Assembly (NCBI GenBank): GCA_036346225.1
Contig: JARFIW010000453.1
Location: forward strand, 3,100,001-3,164,000
DNA: 64,000 nt
Source of the DNA: Platerodrilus igneus
Lineage: Eukaryota > Arthropoda > Insecta > Coleoptera > Lycidae
Direction: 5' to 3'
Every line of letters starts with the position of its first letter. The first letter of the stretch is position 1. A program made the translations under genes and the position numbers. The notes below the pieces were generated by a model. The model searched no databases and had not been told where the DNA came from. It saw nothing but the letters and a program-made list of their open reading frames with translations. Shown piece after piece: positions 53,775 through 64,000 of this stretch.

Positions 53775-54870
53775 GGATTTAAGCTAAATTGTAGAAGACT
53801 GGAGGCCATTTTAGCTTCAAAGATGATAATGGAGAAAACATAGGAAAAGGGAAAATGTGTATATTGGGTTTGTTGATCTGAATAAAGCACTTGACTATGT
53901 AACATGCTTATACAAAGAGCAAACAGCAGTAATAGGATTAGAGCTGGAAGATAGAAAGGTAAATATTAATAAGGAGTGAGACAAGGATGTGCGCTATCCC
54001 TGTTTGTTTATAGCTTATATATCGAAGAGACCATGAATATTGTCAAATGCAGAAAGGCATATGTAGCTAACACGCAAAGACAAACGATTGATATGCTTAA
54101 ATTTGCGGATGATATAGCAGTATTAACATCTAACCAAGAACCAGTGCTAACCAGTATTAACGAATACTAACAGAGAGATATGGTATGAATATTAAGAAAA
54201 ATAGAACTGAAGTTCTAGTATGTAAAGAAGGAGAATATAAGTCAAACACCAGAATACAAATATGAAACGAGAACGTACAAAAGGTTAAGGATTTCTTTTC
54301 TCAGAAAGCCAAATAATGTAAGATGGAGTACGTGCAAAAGCAAAAGATACAAAGCAATGATTACCACAAGGCCGTGCTGCATATAACAAGAAAAATCAAC
54401 TACTAAGTTCAAAGCCAACAAACATAGTAACAAGGAAAAGATTGTTGAAAGCATATGTATGATGCATATCACTCTATGGCTGTGTAACGTGGACAATAGG
54501 AAAAGCGGACAGGATAAAGATAGAAGTCTTTAAAATGTGGTGCTACAGACGTATAATGAAGAATGATGGTCAGACAACGTTAAGAAAATTAAGATTGTAC
54601 AAATAGCAGGGGAGGGGGAAAATATGTGGAGAACGGTAAATAAATACGATAGAGAATGATAAGGCACGTTCTAAGGTATAAGAAAATAATGCGGGATATA
54701 TTAGAAGCAGAGAAAAAAGAGAAGAAGGGATAGACATATATTACACTAATGCACACAGACAGTGAAAGATGTAGACTATGAAAATTTCAGGGAAATGAGT
54801 AGGTTAGTTGAAAATAAGAAATAATGGCGGTACGTATCCAACCAGTTTCAAGACGGAAAACCTAGTGATG
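53775..54870 (+). pseudogene. RTE-like LINE: RT palm to 3' end, 5' truncated
   Basis: 'CVYIGFVDLNKALDYV' is RT block A (F-x-D-x-x-K-A-F-D, here A-L-D). 'GVRQGCALSLFVYSLYIEET' is block B. 'TIDMLKFADDIAVLTSNQEP' holds the catalytic F-A-D-D-I-A box (about 54090-54125), intact. The thumb region and 'MWCYRRIMKN' follow, and the tail ends '...AACCTAGTGATG' like the copy at 33480. Stops and frameshifts occur between these blocks. Same family as the pieces at 3900, 27770, 33110 and 60300. Confidence 0.85.
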
Positions 54871-55082
54871 AAACAGTAAGTAATTGTGTTTAAACCTGAT
54901 AGTTATCGTAAACAACTACAGGTGTTGGTTTTGCAATATTCTCAGCAAATTGTACGAAAGGGGGTAATTGTAAAATTATTGATTCGGCAAATGTCTAAGT
55001 GGTGACGTATTTTGGTAGTCGTCATGTTACTTACACTTACACTTTTTCGCTTACCATTGAACATCGGTGAAATAGGGTGTAT

Positions 55083-55260
55083 TTTTAGTAAACAATAGAA
55101 AAACGGGAAAGCTTGTATATAGGGTTTGTAGATCTGGAAAAAGCACTCGACAATATAAAATGGAAAAAATCTTCGAAACACTCTAAAAAATTGGAATAAG
55201 TTAGTTATAAGGATAGACGGAAAGTATACAATTTATACGTAGAGTAAATAGCATGCTACG
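55083..55260 (+). pseudogene. RTE-like LINE RT block A fragment
   Basis: 'KLVYIGFVDLEKALDNIKW' near 55105-55165 repeats RT block A of the LINE ending 220 bp upstream. It is thus a second, separately truncated copy in the same orientation. Confidence 0.75.
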
Positions 55261-55500
55261 TACACTGACGTAGCCTACGAAAAAAACCAAAGGTGAGTAT
55301 GACCGGGCTCAATCGGTGAGTAGACGAGGTATTTCGCTTACAAAAATAAAGGAAGGCCTGAAATAAAAAGGAAACTATAATTAAACAAACAAAACGTGTT
55401 ATACCAGCACAGTAGTGTCAAAACAAATGTAAACAAGAATAACGCATAAACGTAATATACATTTATCGGGAAGAACACAAAAAATTCTTCTTAAAATGGC

Positions 55501-55585
55501 GAGCTGTGGTTTTTAGGTTCCGACCCTAAATTAATTACCAATAGAATGAAAAAAAACAAAATGTTCTCCCTAAAAACCACAGCTC
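55501..55585. repeat. Perfect 17-bp inverted repeat with ~51-bp loop
   Basis: GAGCTGTGGTTTTTAGG (55501-55517) and CCTAAAAACCACAGCTC (55569-55585) are exact reverse complements in otherwise AT-rich DNA. This could be a very small MITE or a transcribed hairpin. Confidence 0.85.
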
Positions 55586-56067
55586 TAAATCCTTATAGTA
55601 AATACAGAAGTAACTATCTAAAATTATCACAGGAAATAATCGGTAGATTTTCTACTCTAGACCACACATAACTCCTCACAGACACGCAATCATTTACGTG
55701 GAACAAGGTCAATCCCCTAGAAACATGGGCATATGTAGTATCAACAACTACCTAACCCTATATAATAAAATGGTGGCTAAACACTCACCCTCGAGTTTAC
55801 AACATAGGACTGGATCCTACTGTCTCTAATGACGGGGCGAAGCAGAGGGGCGCGTGATCCCGCCTTCGGGATGCTTTCGAGGTGTCCTCCTATCACAAAA
55901 AGGGGCGGCAATCCAACAAGCGAAGCACATAATATTGTGTGCGCAAAATCCCCTAAACAAAAAACAGAAACGAAAGACACAACGATAACGACAAGTACTT
56001 TTGTCGTGTTCAAAAAAAAATGTATATTGATTCGTTTTGAAATAAACAGAGTTCAAAGTAATTCTAG
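55586..56067. other. No recognisable gene; GC-richer island
   Basis: 55800-55920 is unusually GC-rich for the window and contains the hairpin ATCCCG-CCTT-CGGGAT. Overlapping open frames in three registers suggest chance rather than coding. Confidence 0.4.
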
Positions 56068-56417
56068 TGTTATCATACCACAGCAACAGGTGATTAGAAA
56101 TCTCGAAACACGATTTATCAAATAGTTCAATAAATTATTTCAATGAGTCTTTAGATTGAAGTAATTTAGAAAGTAATTATACGCTATCGTAATGTGTAGC
56201 AAGTTCACGGATACCTAAAACAAGGTATTGACTATTTAATTTATAGAATAAGCTTTTCAAATTAGCAGCAAATTGGTTTAAATAAAAATCCTTAGGAAGC
56301 GTATTTATTGTAAAACGGTAAGATATACAGGATGTTGTTGGAGTAGTAACGGAATCTACGTAAATGAATAGCGAATCAAAGAGGGTGTGGTTTTACTGTC
56401 GGAAAATGATCGTAACA
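56068..56417 (-). repeat. 3' LTR (350 bp)
   Basis: On the minus strand it starts TGTTACG and ends GATAACA, and is directly preceded by GCTGGGGGGAATT, a polypurine tract. It aligns closely with 59948-60295. Confidence 0.85.
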
Positions 56418-56945
56418 AATTCCCCCCAGCAAAATTAAATGGTCGGTGGTAAGAAAGCAAAAGTAATACAGAGGACAGGACAGTCCTCAGGTAAAGAAAC
56501 AAAAAAAATTGCTTAGTAAACTAAAAAAAACTTCCAAAAAAATAGTAGAAAGAACTAACTAAAAAAATCGCTTAACGGAAAAAAAGAAACAAAAGAAAAC
56601 ACAAGCAAAAGAAAGAATTCCCATCCGGCTCGAAGTATCAGTATCCCGGACTAAATAAAGAAGTTTAGAGGACATAGGAAAAGGAAAAGTAGAAGATAGC
56701 AATCCTCGAGAACAAAGATGGAGTGGTCTAACTTTTACGAAAAGTCGTCGGAAGACGAGTATCCCTAGTAAATAAACGTAGAGTCTTCAACCTCAAGAAA
56801 AGAAATTGGTTTCTCGCGAAAGAAAATCCAAAGTAAAAAAGGGACGAGGAAGGAAACAATACTAGCCATACAAGACAATAACTGTCAAGCCTCAAGGTAA
56901 GCCAGGTAACAACAAGAATGCTGGATCGAGAAAAAAATCAAAATA

Positions 56946-58243
56946 CAGTATTGCCCGAAATAAACAGTACTGAAATTGTAATTGTTTTGTATATTTAAAA
57001 AATACATATTATTGACACTTTATTATATGTTCTAAATGTGCACCTCCTCGTTCGAGACAGACTTCATAACGATGTTCTAAGTTTCTGGTCATGTTATTGA
57101 ATAAGGGTTGTCTCAGGGCTGCGAAGAAGACTCTAACGGCATCCTTTAATTCATCGATGGTTTGTGGTGCCCGTTTGAAAACGGCATTTTAGCCATGCCC
57201 CAAATGTATGCGTCTGGAGGTGTGAGGTCTGGAGAATGTGAAGGATAAGGAAGTCAGTAAATCGTGATATGAATTTGCTTGGAAAATGTTCTTGAAGAAA
57301 TTGACGAATTGCGGCAGCAGTATGGCAAGTTGCCCCGTCCTGCTGAAAAATTGGTTTCGAAATGCCAAGTTACGTGCACGACAGAATTGACGTAGATCAG
57401 GAATAGATCGTGTTAAAATTTGTTGATTAAGTGTGACTTGCCTACCATTCTCTTCGATAAAGTACGGACCAATGATTCCGTGTCCGGAAACAGCACACCA
57501 GACACTCACTTTTTCACTATGTAAAGGAACCTCTTGAACCTCATCGGGTCTGGCAAAGCCCAGAAATCGATTTGTGCGACGATTCACATAGCCTGACAAG
57601 TGAAAATGTGCTTCGTCTGAAAACCAAACATTTTTCAAAAATTCAGGATTTTCATACTGTAACGCGAGAATTCTGGCGCAATATTCCACTCTACTGCGAT
57701 AATCCCGAGGATGTAGTTGTTAATGTACCTGAATCACATACGAAAATGTACCCAGCTCCTTCAGGATTCTTTGAAAGGAAGTTCTTTTAAATCAAGTTGT
57801 AACGCTGTCCTTGCCTGGCTGACATTCAGATTTTCTAAGATTTGCTCAAAACACGTTCATGGTTATTGTTGTTGTTAACTGTCCTGGGACGCCCCGAGTT
57901 TCCTTTTCGTTGGCACAATACACTACCTGTATTTCTAAACTTTTCAATAACCTTCAAAATTACAGCATTACTTGGAGAACGTTTATTAAACCTTTGTGTG
58001 AATTGATCAGACACGTATAGCAAACTTGCACCATTATGTCGGCCGATTCCGTATGAACGAAAATAATGCTCTACCAGAAACACTTTCTCCTCTGTACTTA
58101 ACACCATTTTTAACAATTAGGCCCTACTAATTACTTGTTTGAGGTTTACTTGACAGGTCTATACTAGCTAACTTGAGTGTGGCAGCGCACGCATAAAAAC
58201 ACCGCCAACTTAGTTTCAGTACTGTTTATTTCGGGCAATACTG
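56946..58243 (-). mobile_element. Complete Tc1/mariner-superfamily element (DUF4817 type), 1298 bp
   Basis: The ends CAGTATTGCCCGAAATAAAC... (56946) and ...GTTTATTTCGGGCAATACTG (to 58243) are identical inverted repeats over all 30 bases. TA is duplicated on both sides (56944-56945 and 58244-58245). The ends are intact although the transposase is frameshifted, so it could be moved only in trans. It interrupts the gypsy 3' region and is therefore younger than it. Confidence 0.95.
57185..58116 (-). pseudogene. Transposase of the 1298-bp element (DUF4817 type), frameshifted
   Basis: The N-terminus (58116-57835) reads 'MLKMVLSTEEKVFLVEHYFR' and 'VLCQRKGNSGRPRTVNNNNN', a DUF4817 helix-turn-helix followed by the G-R-P-R linker, then a stop. 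The frame at 57689-57189 has 'NVWFSDEAHFHLSGYVNRRT' (first catalytic Asp), 'VSVWCAVSGHGIIGPYFIEE', then a frameshift near 57370. The second ('QQDGATCHTA') and third ('HSPDLTPPDAYIWG') catalytic regions are read in another frame. All three catalytic Asp are therefore present in the DNA, but no single protein holds them. The element still has perfect ends. Confidence 0.9.
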
Positions 58244-58584
58244 TACTTTAAGCTGTGGTACCCAAGAATTGCAACAAACAAAAAACTGAAGAAATGAATT
58301 GCTAACTAGGCCTAAAGTCGACTAACTTGTGGTTTCCGAAGAAAAAAAATGGTCTGGAAGCACATATCATAGGAAGTGGATCGAAAAAATTTTATCAAAT
58401 CAGCACGAACACCGACAGAAAGTAACACCAATCACAGGAAAAAGGAAAGGAATGTGGAACAAAAGGAACGAGGAAAAAAAGAAAAACCAAAAAGAATAAC
58501 ATCAAGCAACAAGTGCGAAAATCAAAAACCCTTAGAATCGCACAAAAGAAAATAAAACAGAATCCCAGTTTAGTTATGTATGAG

Positions 58585-58646
58585 TATGTGTGTGCGTGTG
58601 CGTGCCTATGTGTGTGTGAGTGTAAAAAGTGTGTGTGTGTGTGTGT
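58585..58646. repeat. (GT)n-rich simple repeat
   Basis: Two GT runs separated by AGTGTAAAAAGT, in the gypsy 3' region at the place corresponding to 42341-42389. Confidence 0.9.
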
Positions 58647-58844
58647 TAGACCGCTTTATTTGCCTCCTACGACAGTTAGGCCTCGGACCCACACGGGTGA
58701 AAGAAAAAGAAAGAAACTCGGTTAAACAGGGAAGTAAAAAGAAATCGTATCGTTCACAAATCAAGTCCTAAAGAGAGCAAAATCGGCATAAAATTCTGGG
58801 GCGCGAGGAGTATGTGTTGGGCTTAAGACGTTTGAACTGTCAGA

Positions 58845-59954
58845 AGGAAAACAGAGCGAGATCGGGGCAATAGGATTGTCAGGATAGGACAGGTTTTAGG
58901 TCCTTGATTTGATACCGGAAGGTTCAGTAAGTTCATAGATACAGAAAGAAACGACTTTAGAAATGGATAAAGGACCAATGAATCTAAGAGCAAGTTTGGC
59001 GTTAAAATTACGTGAAGCGTCAAACAAAACGAAATTACGGTGCCAAACAGGATCGCCTAGTTTATTAGAGACAGGACGACGGCGGAGCTTATAGCGGCTG
59101 TAAATGTTTCGATAACTGGCAGAAAGTTTTTTGGCAATGTGGGAACGGCTATTTTTAAAGCGTTCAGGATCTTGTAAAGGATGCTCGGGATCAGGAATAT
59201 GCATGTCGTTTATTTCGGACAGCTGCCCGAAATAATCGCCGGAAGGGATATGCTCATGATCAAATAGCGCTAAGAACGGAGTGCAGCCTATGATTTGGTG
59301 TTTGGAGGTGCGGATTGCACAAGAAATTTTTGGGAGGTTCACATCCCAATGACGTTAGTCATCGCGTACATAGGAAGCATGCATGGTCTTGAAGAAGCGG
59401 TTAACACGTTCAGTAGGATTAGCTTGAGGATGGTCACGGGCGGTGAAGGGAATTTTGCAGTGATAACGGGCACACAATGAAACAAGCTGATGACTACGGA
59501 ATTTGACACCGTTATCTGTGATAAGTTATTGAGGGACGCCGAAAATGAGGAAAACTTGATATTCGTGGATTTTGGTGACGGACTGTGCAGTGGCTGTACG
59601 TAAAGGAAAAGAGGAAACTTAGTAAAGTAATCAGTCATTACAAGGATATAGGAATGACCACGAGTGGAGCGAGGAAGAGGACTACTATGTCACAGGAAAG
59701 GACTTGCCAGGGATAGGATGGTTTGCCCCCTGTTCAACTTTATGAGCAGCACAAATCGAACAACGTCGGATGCAACGAGCGACATTAGCTCTGAGACAGG
59801 GCCAGTAATATTTTTGAAGGAGATGAGCCGAGATTTTGGTCACGCCACAATGACCGGAAGTAGAAGGATCGTGGTGGGGAGATATCAGATTTTTACGCTG
59901 TTCAGAAGGTACAACGAATTTTCCAATCGTCCTGAGAATCGGCAGCGATACCAC
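58845..59954 (-). pseudogene. Ty3/gypsy integrase, frameshifted
   Basis: From 59954: the zinc finger 'HHDPSTSGHCGVTKI...CIRRCSICAAHK' keeps its His/Cys residues. The three catalytic residues are all visible in the DNA but in different frames: 'WQVLSCDIV' (near 59700), 'LITDNGVKFRSHQ' (near 59520) and 'HPQANPTERVNRFFKT' (near 59420). The C-terminal part (59342-58896) is a clean 148-residue frame through 'TPFLALFDHEHIPSGDYFGQ' to 'FIGPLSISKVVSFCIYEL', the usual chromatin-facing domain. A different family from the gypsy fragment at 14491-16012, although related in sequence. Confidence 0.88.
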
Positions 59955-60295
59955 ACCAACAGATGATTAGAAATCTCGAAACACGGTTTATCAAATAGTT
60001 TAATACATTATGTCAACGAGTCTTTAGATTGAAGTAATCTAGAAAGTAATTATACGCTATTGTATCGTAATGTGTAGCAAGTTCACGGATACCTAAAACA
60101 AGGTATTGACTGTTTAATTTATAGAATAAGCTTTTCAAATTAGCAGAAAATTGGTTTAAATGAAAATTTTTAGGAAGCGTACTTATTGTAAAACAGTGAG
60201 ATATACAAGATGTTGTTAGAGTAGTAACAGAATCTACGTAAATAAATAGCGAATTAAAAAGGGTGAGGTTTTATCGTCGGAAAATGAACGTAACA
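59948..60295 (-). repeat. 5' LTR, joined directly to integrase by deletion
   Basis: Aligns with 56068-56417 over almost the full length. On the minus strand it starts TGTTACGTTCATTTTC at 60295, but its last bases (GATAACA in the partner) are replaced by integrase text (GTGGTATCGCTGCC...). The deletion thus removed the LTR's last bases and everything up to integrase. Confidence 0.8.
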
Positions 60296-60299
60296 AGCA

Positions 60300-61221
60300 C
60301 CAATAGAATCAGAGAGGAACGTCGAGAGGTAGATATTAGGAAATGGGAGAGACGGGGATGTGAGCTATCTAAATTAAATTTTAACTTGTATATTGAAGAG
60401 ATAATAAATACTGTCAAATGAAGAAAGGCATTTGGAATTATTATGCGAGGACAAACGATAGATATAGTCGAAACCATGAAAAAAGTCGTCTGCGTCATCA
60501 CTTGTATTCGTACGAATTAAGTTGAAAACTTTAAGTCAATGTAGCATCACACCAAACACTGAATTTTCATTAATTCTTTTAAATCTTTAAAAAGTATATT
60601 CCATTTACAAAAAAAACTACGAAAGATATCATATTTTAAAGACTGTTAAGTATAAAGTTCAAAACATACGGACACATTCTCTTCTCTGTCGTTGTCCAAG
60701 ATGAAGATGTTCACGTAGGTCTTTATTTAAAACACATACAAATCGTACTACTATCTTTATCACATACATTAGTTAAGCTTTTAAATACTCTTAGACGTAT
60801 GTTTGAATTGAGTGAGACACCTATGACGTAGAGGACTTCTTTCGTGGTTCCTACTACATACTTAGATTTGCAGATGATATAGCAATCTAAGCATCTATTA
60901 AGAAAGAGCAGCACTAATGGAATAGAAACAATTCTAACAGACAGACATGTTATCAAAATAAACAAAAATAAATCTAAAGTACTAGGATGTAAAGCAGGGA
61001 AAATAAGTCAAAAACCAGAGTACATATAGGAAAGGAGAATTTGCTGAAGGTTAAGGATTTCTGCTCTCAAGACGGTAAAATTGCAAAACATATAAAGAAG
61101 ATCGGTGCAAGGTGGTACTGCATTTAATAAAAAAAGAAGCTATGTTCGAAGACAAGAAGCACAGAAACAAGGAAAAAATTGCTGAAAGCATATGCGTGGA
61201 GCACAGCACTGTGTGGCTATG
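60300..61221 (+). pseudogene. RTE-like LINE RT fragments, interrupted
   Basis: RT block B is seen as 'GVRRGCELSKLNFNLYIEEI' (about 60325-60400; usual G-V-R-Q-G-C-x-L-S) and 'MRGQTIDIVETM'. The catalytic box 'RFADDIAI' appears only at 60862, followed by the thumb and 'TRKKLLKAYAWSTALCGYEK' at about 61200. About 330 bp of unrelated AT-rich DNA separates the two parts. The LINE starts right at the gypsy 5' LTR edge, so the gypsy element may have inserted into it. Confidence 0.75.
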
Positions 61222-61520
61222 AAAAGAGTAATTTTAATTTGCACGTTTGCAATAATTTTTTCGTTTTAATTATTCTGATTGTTGTATCATGTTTGTTAAT
61301 TGAAAACCTGTTACATTTCGTGTTTGTACCTAATTACTTACATCTCCTAATTACATAATTAACATTTTTATAATGTTTGGATTGACTCTTGTAATTTCCT
61401 ATTATACCATAATGACATTAATACATAAATAATGCAAATTTTATTGAAGGTTGTAATGGTCAAGTTCAATAGAACAACACATCTTGAAGCCGTAGGTTGC
61501 AAAATCAGTAGCTTATGTTG

Positions 61521-62068
61521 TTAAGGTGATTTTACATTATGCAAATTTGATGCAATGCAATTCAAAACGATATACTGCGGTTACCTTCGAGCAAGTTTTC
61601 GGTCAGCTGTTGCAACTTTAAAGAAATAGAACAGGTTCTATTTCCTGGCAATTTTTATGCAATTCTAGTAATTTTTTTAGTAATAAATGAGAACCAAATT
61701 AGACATAAAATTATCATACGTAACATAACCTATATTTTATTATCAGATTGTTGAAGGATATGAATAGTCAAACTGCAACAATATGAGAAAAGCAATTCAT
61801 TTTATGATGATTTTACACATGTTGAATAATTATTATATAAATAGATTGTGATGCTAATGAATGCTATTAGTATAGTTTCGGTTATATTTATTTGAGTAAT
61901 AAATTCAAATTTTCTTTCACTGGAATATTATTTTTATTCATTGGCAGCACTACCCATTGAGCTAAAATCCATGCAAATTGCACAAGTGTAAAAATGAAAT
62001 ACATGCAAGTGACACGCAATGCAATGCCTTGCATTGCATCAAAATTGCATAATGAAAAGTCACCTTAA
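61521..62068. mobile_element. TTAA-flanked MITE, 548 bp
   Basis: The left end TTAAGGTGATTTTACATTAT and right end ATAATGAAAAGTCACCTTAA are inverted repeats that continue through GCAA(A/T)TTTGATGCAATGCAA over about 40 bp. TTAA (or TTA/TAA) at both ends would fit piggyBac-type or Harbinger-type targeting; the palindromic end does not separate the two. The interior has no coding frame but contains a perfect AAATAGAAC-AG-GTTCTATTT palindrome near 61627. Confidence 0.85.
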
Positions 62069-63479
62069 TGCATGATACATTCAATATTGATCACACAATG
62101 TAAAATTCGTTTTGTGGGATGAATTCGCTCTCACTATTTGACGAAAACACAGTCTTGAACTGATTAAGCTTAGGCTCCAAATAATTAATTACATTTTATA
62201 CGTTAAAAAACACACATTCAGAATTCGTTTACATAGAGCCTCCTTCCTTGTAAGTTACAGAACTACCCGCGTAGAAAGGAAGACCATTTTATGTCACTAC
62301 ATAATGAATCTGCAATGTTATGTAACACAAAAGGCACGGTTTTAAACTTCTTCGGTTGTATCTTTTAAGATCATACTACAACCAAAACAAACTATTATTG
62401 CACATTTTTGTTATAAATTATTTAACCAATCTTAAGTTGATCTATCAAAAGGATGTACAGTGGTCATTTTTGTCAGTTCGATTCGAGTACCTCACTTTAG
62501 AGGTCCGCGGATGCAAATAATGTCTCAAGATATACATAACTTGCCAACTTAGTTCAATAGAAGTGATTGCGTTTGTTACAGTAACCCACAAGCCTTGCAT
62601 TCCTTTTCTATGGCACTGTTACAGGAAGGCCAAAACTAAAATCTGATAAACTAATGTTGTAACTGATCGATATTGATAATGCATAAAGAAAATCTGCTCC
62701 AAAGTTAGAGCCATAAATATAATTTTGAAAAGCACCTTCATTAATTTTGAGTATTTATATACATTATTGATGTGTTATTTAGAATGATTTAGAACATAAT
62801 TTTATGCACAAGGTATTCTGGGGGTTACATCAAATAAGAAGATAGTATCTGGTTTTGAATACATAGGTTAATATAAAGATATAAATTTAAATTTGAAAGT
62901 ATTTTATTATAACCTCCTGTAAAACCATGGTGGGCATGTGCACAGCATGACCTTTTGGCCCATATAATTTGGATTTAATTCAGCATGTCTGAAAAATATG
63001 AAACAAATATAATTTACTGATAATTATTTAATAGATTTTTAATAAAGTTTCAAATGAAAAGATTTTAGGTAGGCTATGATCGACTTTTGTATGAGCATGG
63101 CTACTACTCTTAACAGTTTTTCAGAACAAATACCATAAATTTTGATGATGCTATTTCTCTCCAATCGATGCAAGACGCAAGGGGAAGCTTTTTAGAGCAC
63201 CATTGGACCAGCTACGCTAATGGTTTTTTTAATTGTTGAATCTTTATTACAAAAACGCAGAAATAATTTCTCAGTCACACTTTCGTTCCTTTTGTTGCGT
63301 ATGTTGGTTTACCAAAAAATCTCCGAGTTTTCTTATAATCTAAAAGGTACGTGCCACTATTTGCCGATAAGTCTGCAAATCACGCCAAACACATTAGATA
63401 TGAAATTTAGAAATTGCTCTACTTAACGCGTTGTTTATGGCCACCCAAGGGTTCTGTCGACGAGGAATTTGTCAAAATT
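62069..63479. other. No recognisable gene
   Basis: AT-rich. The frame at 63220-63426 is Leu/Phe-rich and unassigned. A TTCGATTCGAG near 62490 loosely recalls a tRNA B box but has no partner A box. Confidence 0.5.
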
Positions 63480-64000
63480 TGAAGTTTGCAAGGTTGTTAC
63501 ACAAAAAAACGAACGGGTCAGTAAGAATAGAACGAAATCGGTAACGGAATGACCGTCCGAATTACGTGTAACAAAGGGAGCAAAAAAAAAAGAAAGAAAA
63601 CGAATGTGAAATTGCACATTTTGCATATGGATGATAGAAGGGTTTTTCCAGATGGGCCCGCAGTGTGACCGGTCAGGTCTTGTAAATGGAATGGTCTTAA
63701 ACAATCTGTGCCTCCAGCGGAGTTTGTTTTAAAACTGTTGATGGCAATTGATATATCTTTGATTGAGATAGAGATTGGGATAGTTTCTGGTATGGATGGT
63801 GTTTGTCTGTTTGTGGGGAGGGCTGGGGGATGTTTAGGTTTTAATTCTAAGAAAGTGTCGTTATTGTAGTTTGCAAAAGTTTTATTTGAAGCTAAGATTT
63901 TAATTGAGTGGATAAATCTCCGTCAGAGACTTTGTTTATGATTGATGTAGTTTTATTTATTTGAAGATGGTTTGCTGGAGGGTGTGTTTCTACACTTACC
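63480..64000 (-). pseudogene. LINE RT N-terminal region, continuing beyond the window
   Basis: The minus strand, entering at 64000, gives a Pro-rich lead ('PPALPTNRQTPSIPETIPIS'), then 'DISIAINSFKTNSAGGTDCL' and 'RPFHLQDLTGHTAGPSGKTL', matching the RT finger motif 'SFxxxSAGGxDGLRPQHLKDL' of a widespread metazoan LINE family. A frameshift near 63600 and an early stop suggest decay. The family is different from the RTE-like and LOA-like LINEs elsewhere in the window. Confidence 0.7.

Larger units (their letters stand above)
56418..58800 (-). other. Long 3' non-coding region of the gypsy element
   Basis: Excluding the 1.3-kb insertion at 56946-58243, this is about 1.1 kb of A-rich (+ strand) DNA without coding capacity. 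It is conserved in order with 41563-42480, including a GT-rich tract (58585-58646). Confidence 0.65.
56068..60295 (-). mobile_element. Ty3/gypsy element with LTRs, integrase and long 3' region, internally deleted
   Basis: Read on the minus strand: 5' LTR (60295-59948), integrase (59954-58845), long non-coding 3' region (to 56418), polypurine tract and 3' LTR (56417-56068). gag, protease, RT and RNase H are deleted; the 5' LTR runs straight into integrase. A DUF4817-type transposon is inserted in the 3' region. The flanks (TCTAG and AGCAC) do not match as a target duplication. Confidence 0.8.

Noticed and set aside
55829..56125. Overlapping open frames in three registers around a GC-rich patch
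   Set aside because: Mutually exclusive frames without domains, next to and partly inside an LTR. The patch is simply stop-poor.
58513..58771. Cys-rich open frames resembling small secreted peptides
   Set aside because: They are translations of (GT)n in the gypsy 3' region, with no signal peptide.
62480..62520. tRNA B box near TTCGATTCGAG
   Set aside because: No A box at proper distance and no stem pairing.

Overview
This window is eukaryotic nuclear DNA, almost certainly from an insect. It is strongly AT-rich, has introns, polyadenylation signals and simple repeats, and shows no bacterial gene organisation. It carries insect-typical element families: an errantivirus-like gypsy with an env gene, a BEL/Pao element, a Penelope-like element, Mos1-type mariner, Tc1/mariner elements of the DUF4817 type, PIF/Harbinger, hAT, and several LINE families. 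It also holds pieces of two takeout/JHBP-family genes, a family of secreted insect carrier proteins. The insect order cannot be fixed from this sequence.

Host genes. Only two convincing host gene pieces are visible, both on the + strand. One is the C-terminal exon of a takeout-family gene (2873-3174). The other is the first three exons of a second takeout-family gene (34027-34445). The C-terminal piece lies upstream of the N-terminal piece, so they are separate genes, probably members of a tandem cluster opened up by transposon insertions.

Layout. 1-2.3 kb: remains of an LTR retrotransposon (gag and LTR, - strand). 2.3-3.2 kb: an unclassified decayed reading frame and the takeout exon. 3.9-6.9 kb: a LINE whose endonuclease is split by a 967-bp array of an 8-bp repeat and which carries a 622-bp internal tandem duplication. 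7.3-9.6 kb: a DUF4817-type transposon and a Harbinger transposase remnant. 9.9-13.2 kb: an I/R1-like LINE. 14-18.7 kb: a LOA/Jockey-like LINE (- strand) split by a truncated but open Ty3/gypsy pol. 19.9-25.7 kb: an errantivirus-like provirus remnant broken by a MITE, a 2-kb TG...CA insertion and a (TA)n tract. 25.7-27.1 kb: a DUF7869-like pseudogene and a Penelope GIY-YIG piece. 27.8-33.5 kb: an RTE-like LINE split by a BEL/Pao element with ~1.9-kb LTRs. 34-35.4 kb: the second takeout gene and a long-TIR transposon. 35.9-37.4 kb: a GATC-rich tandem repeat. 39-45.4 kb: hAT, tRNA-like, DUF4817-type, gypsy, mariner and LTR fragments. 45.4-53.8 kb: largely featureless apart from an LTR piece and a 5S-rRNA-like fragment. 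53.8-61.2 kb: LINE fragments around a gypsy element that contains a complete mariner-type insertion. 61.5-62.1 kb: a TTAA-flanked MITE. The window ends inside another LINE (- strand).

How it works together. There is no operon or pathway here. The content is layers of nested insertions, and several flanks can be read across an insertion, which gives a relative order: LINE before BEL, LOA-like LINE before gypsy, errantivirus before MITE and TG...CA insertion, gypsy before mariner. Nearly every element is broken by stops, frameshifts or deletions. All identifications come from reading translations and motifs by eye; no database search was run.
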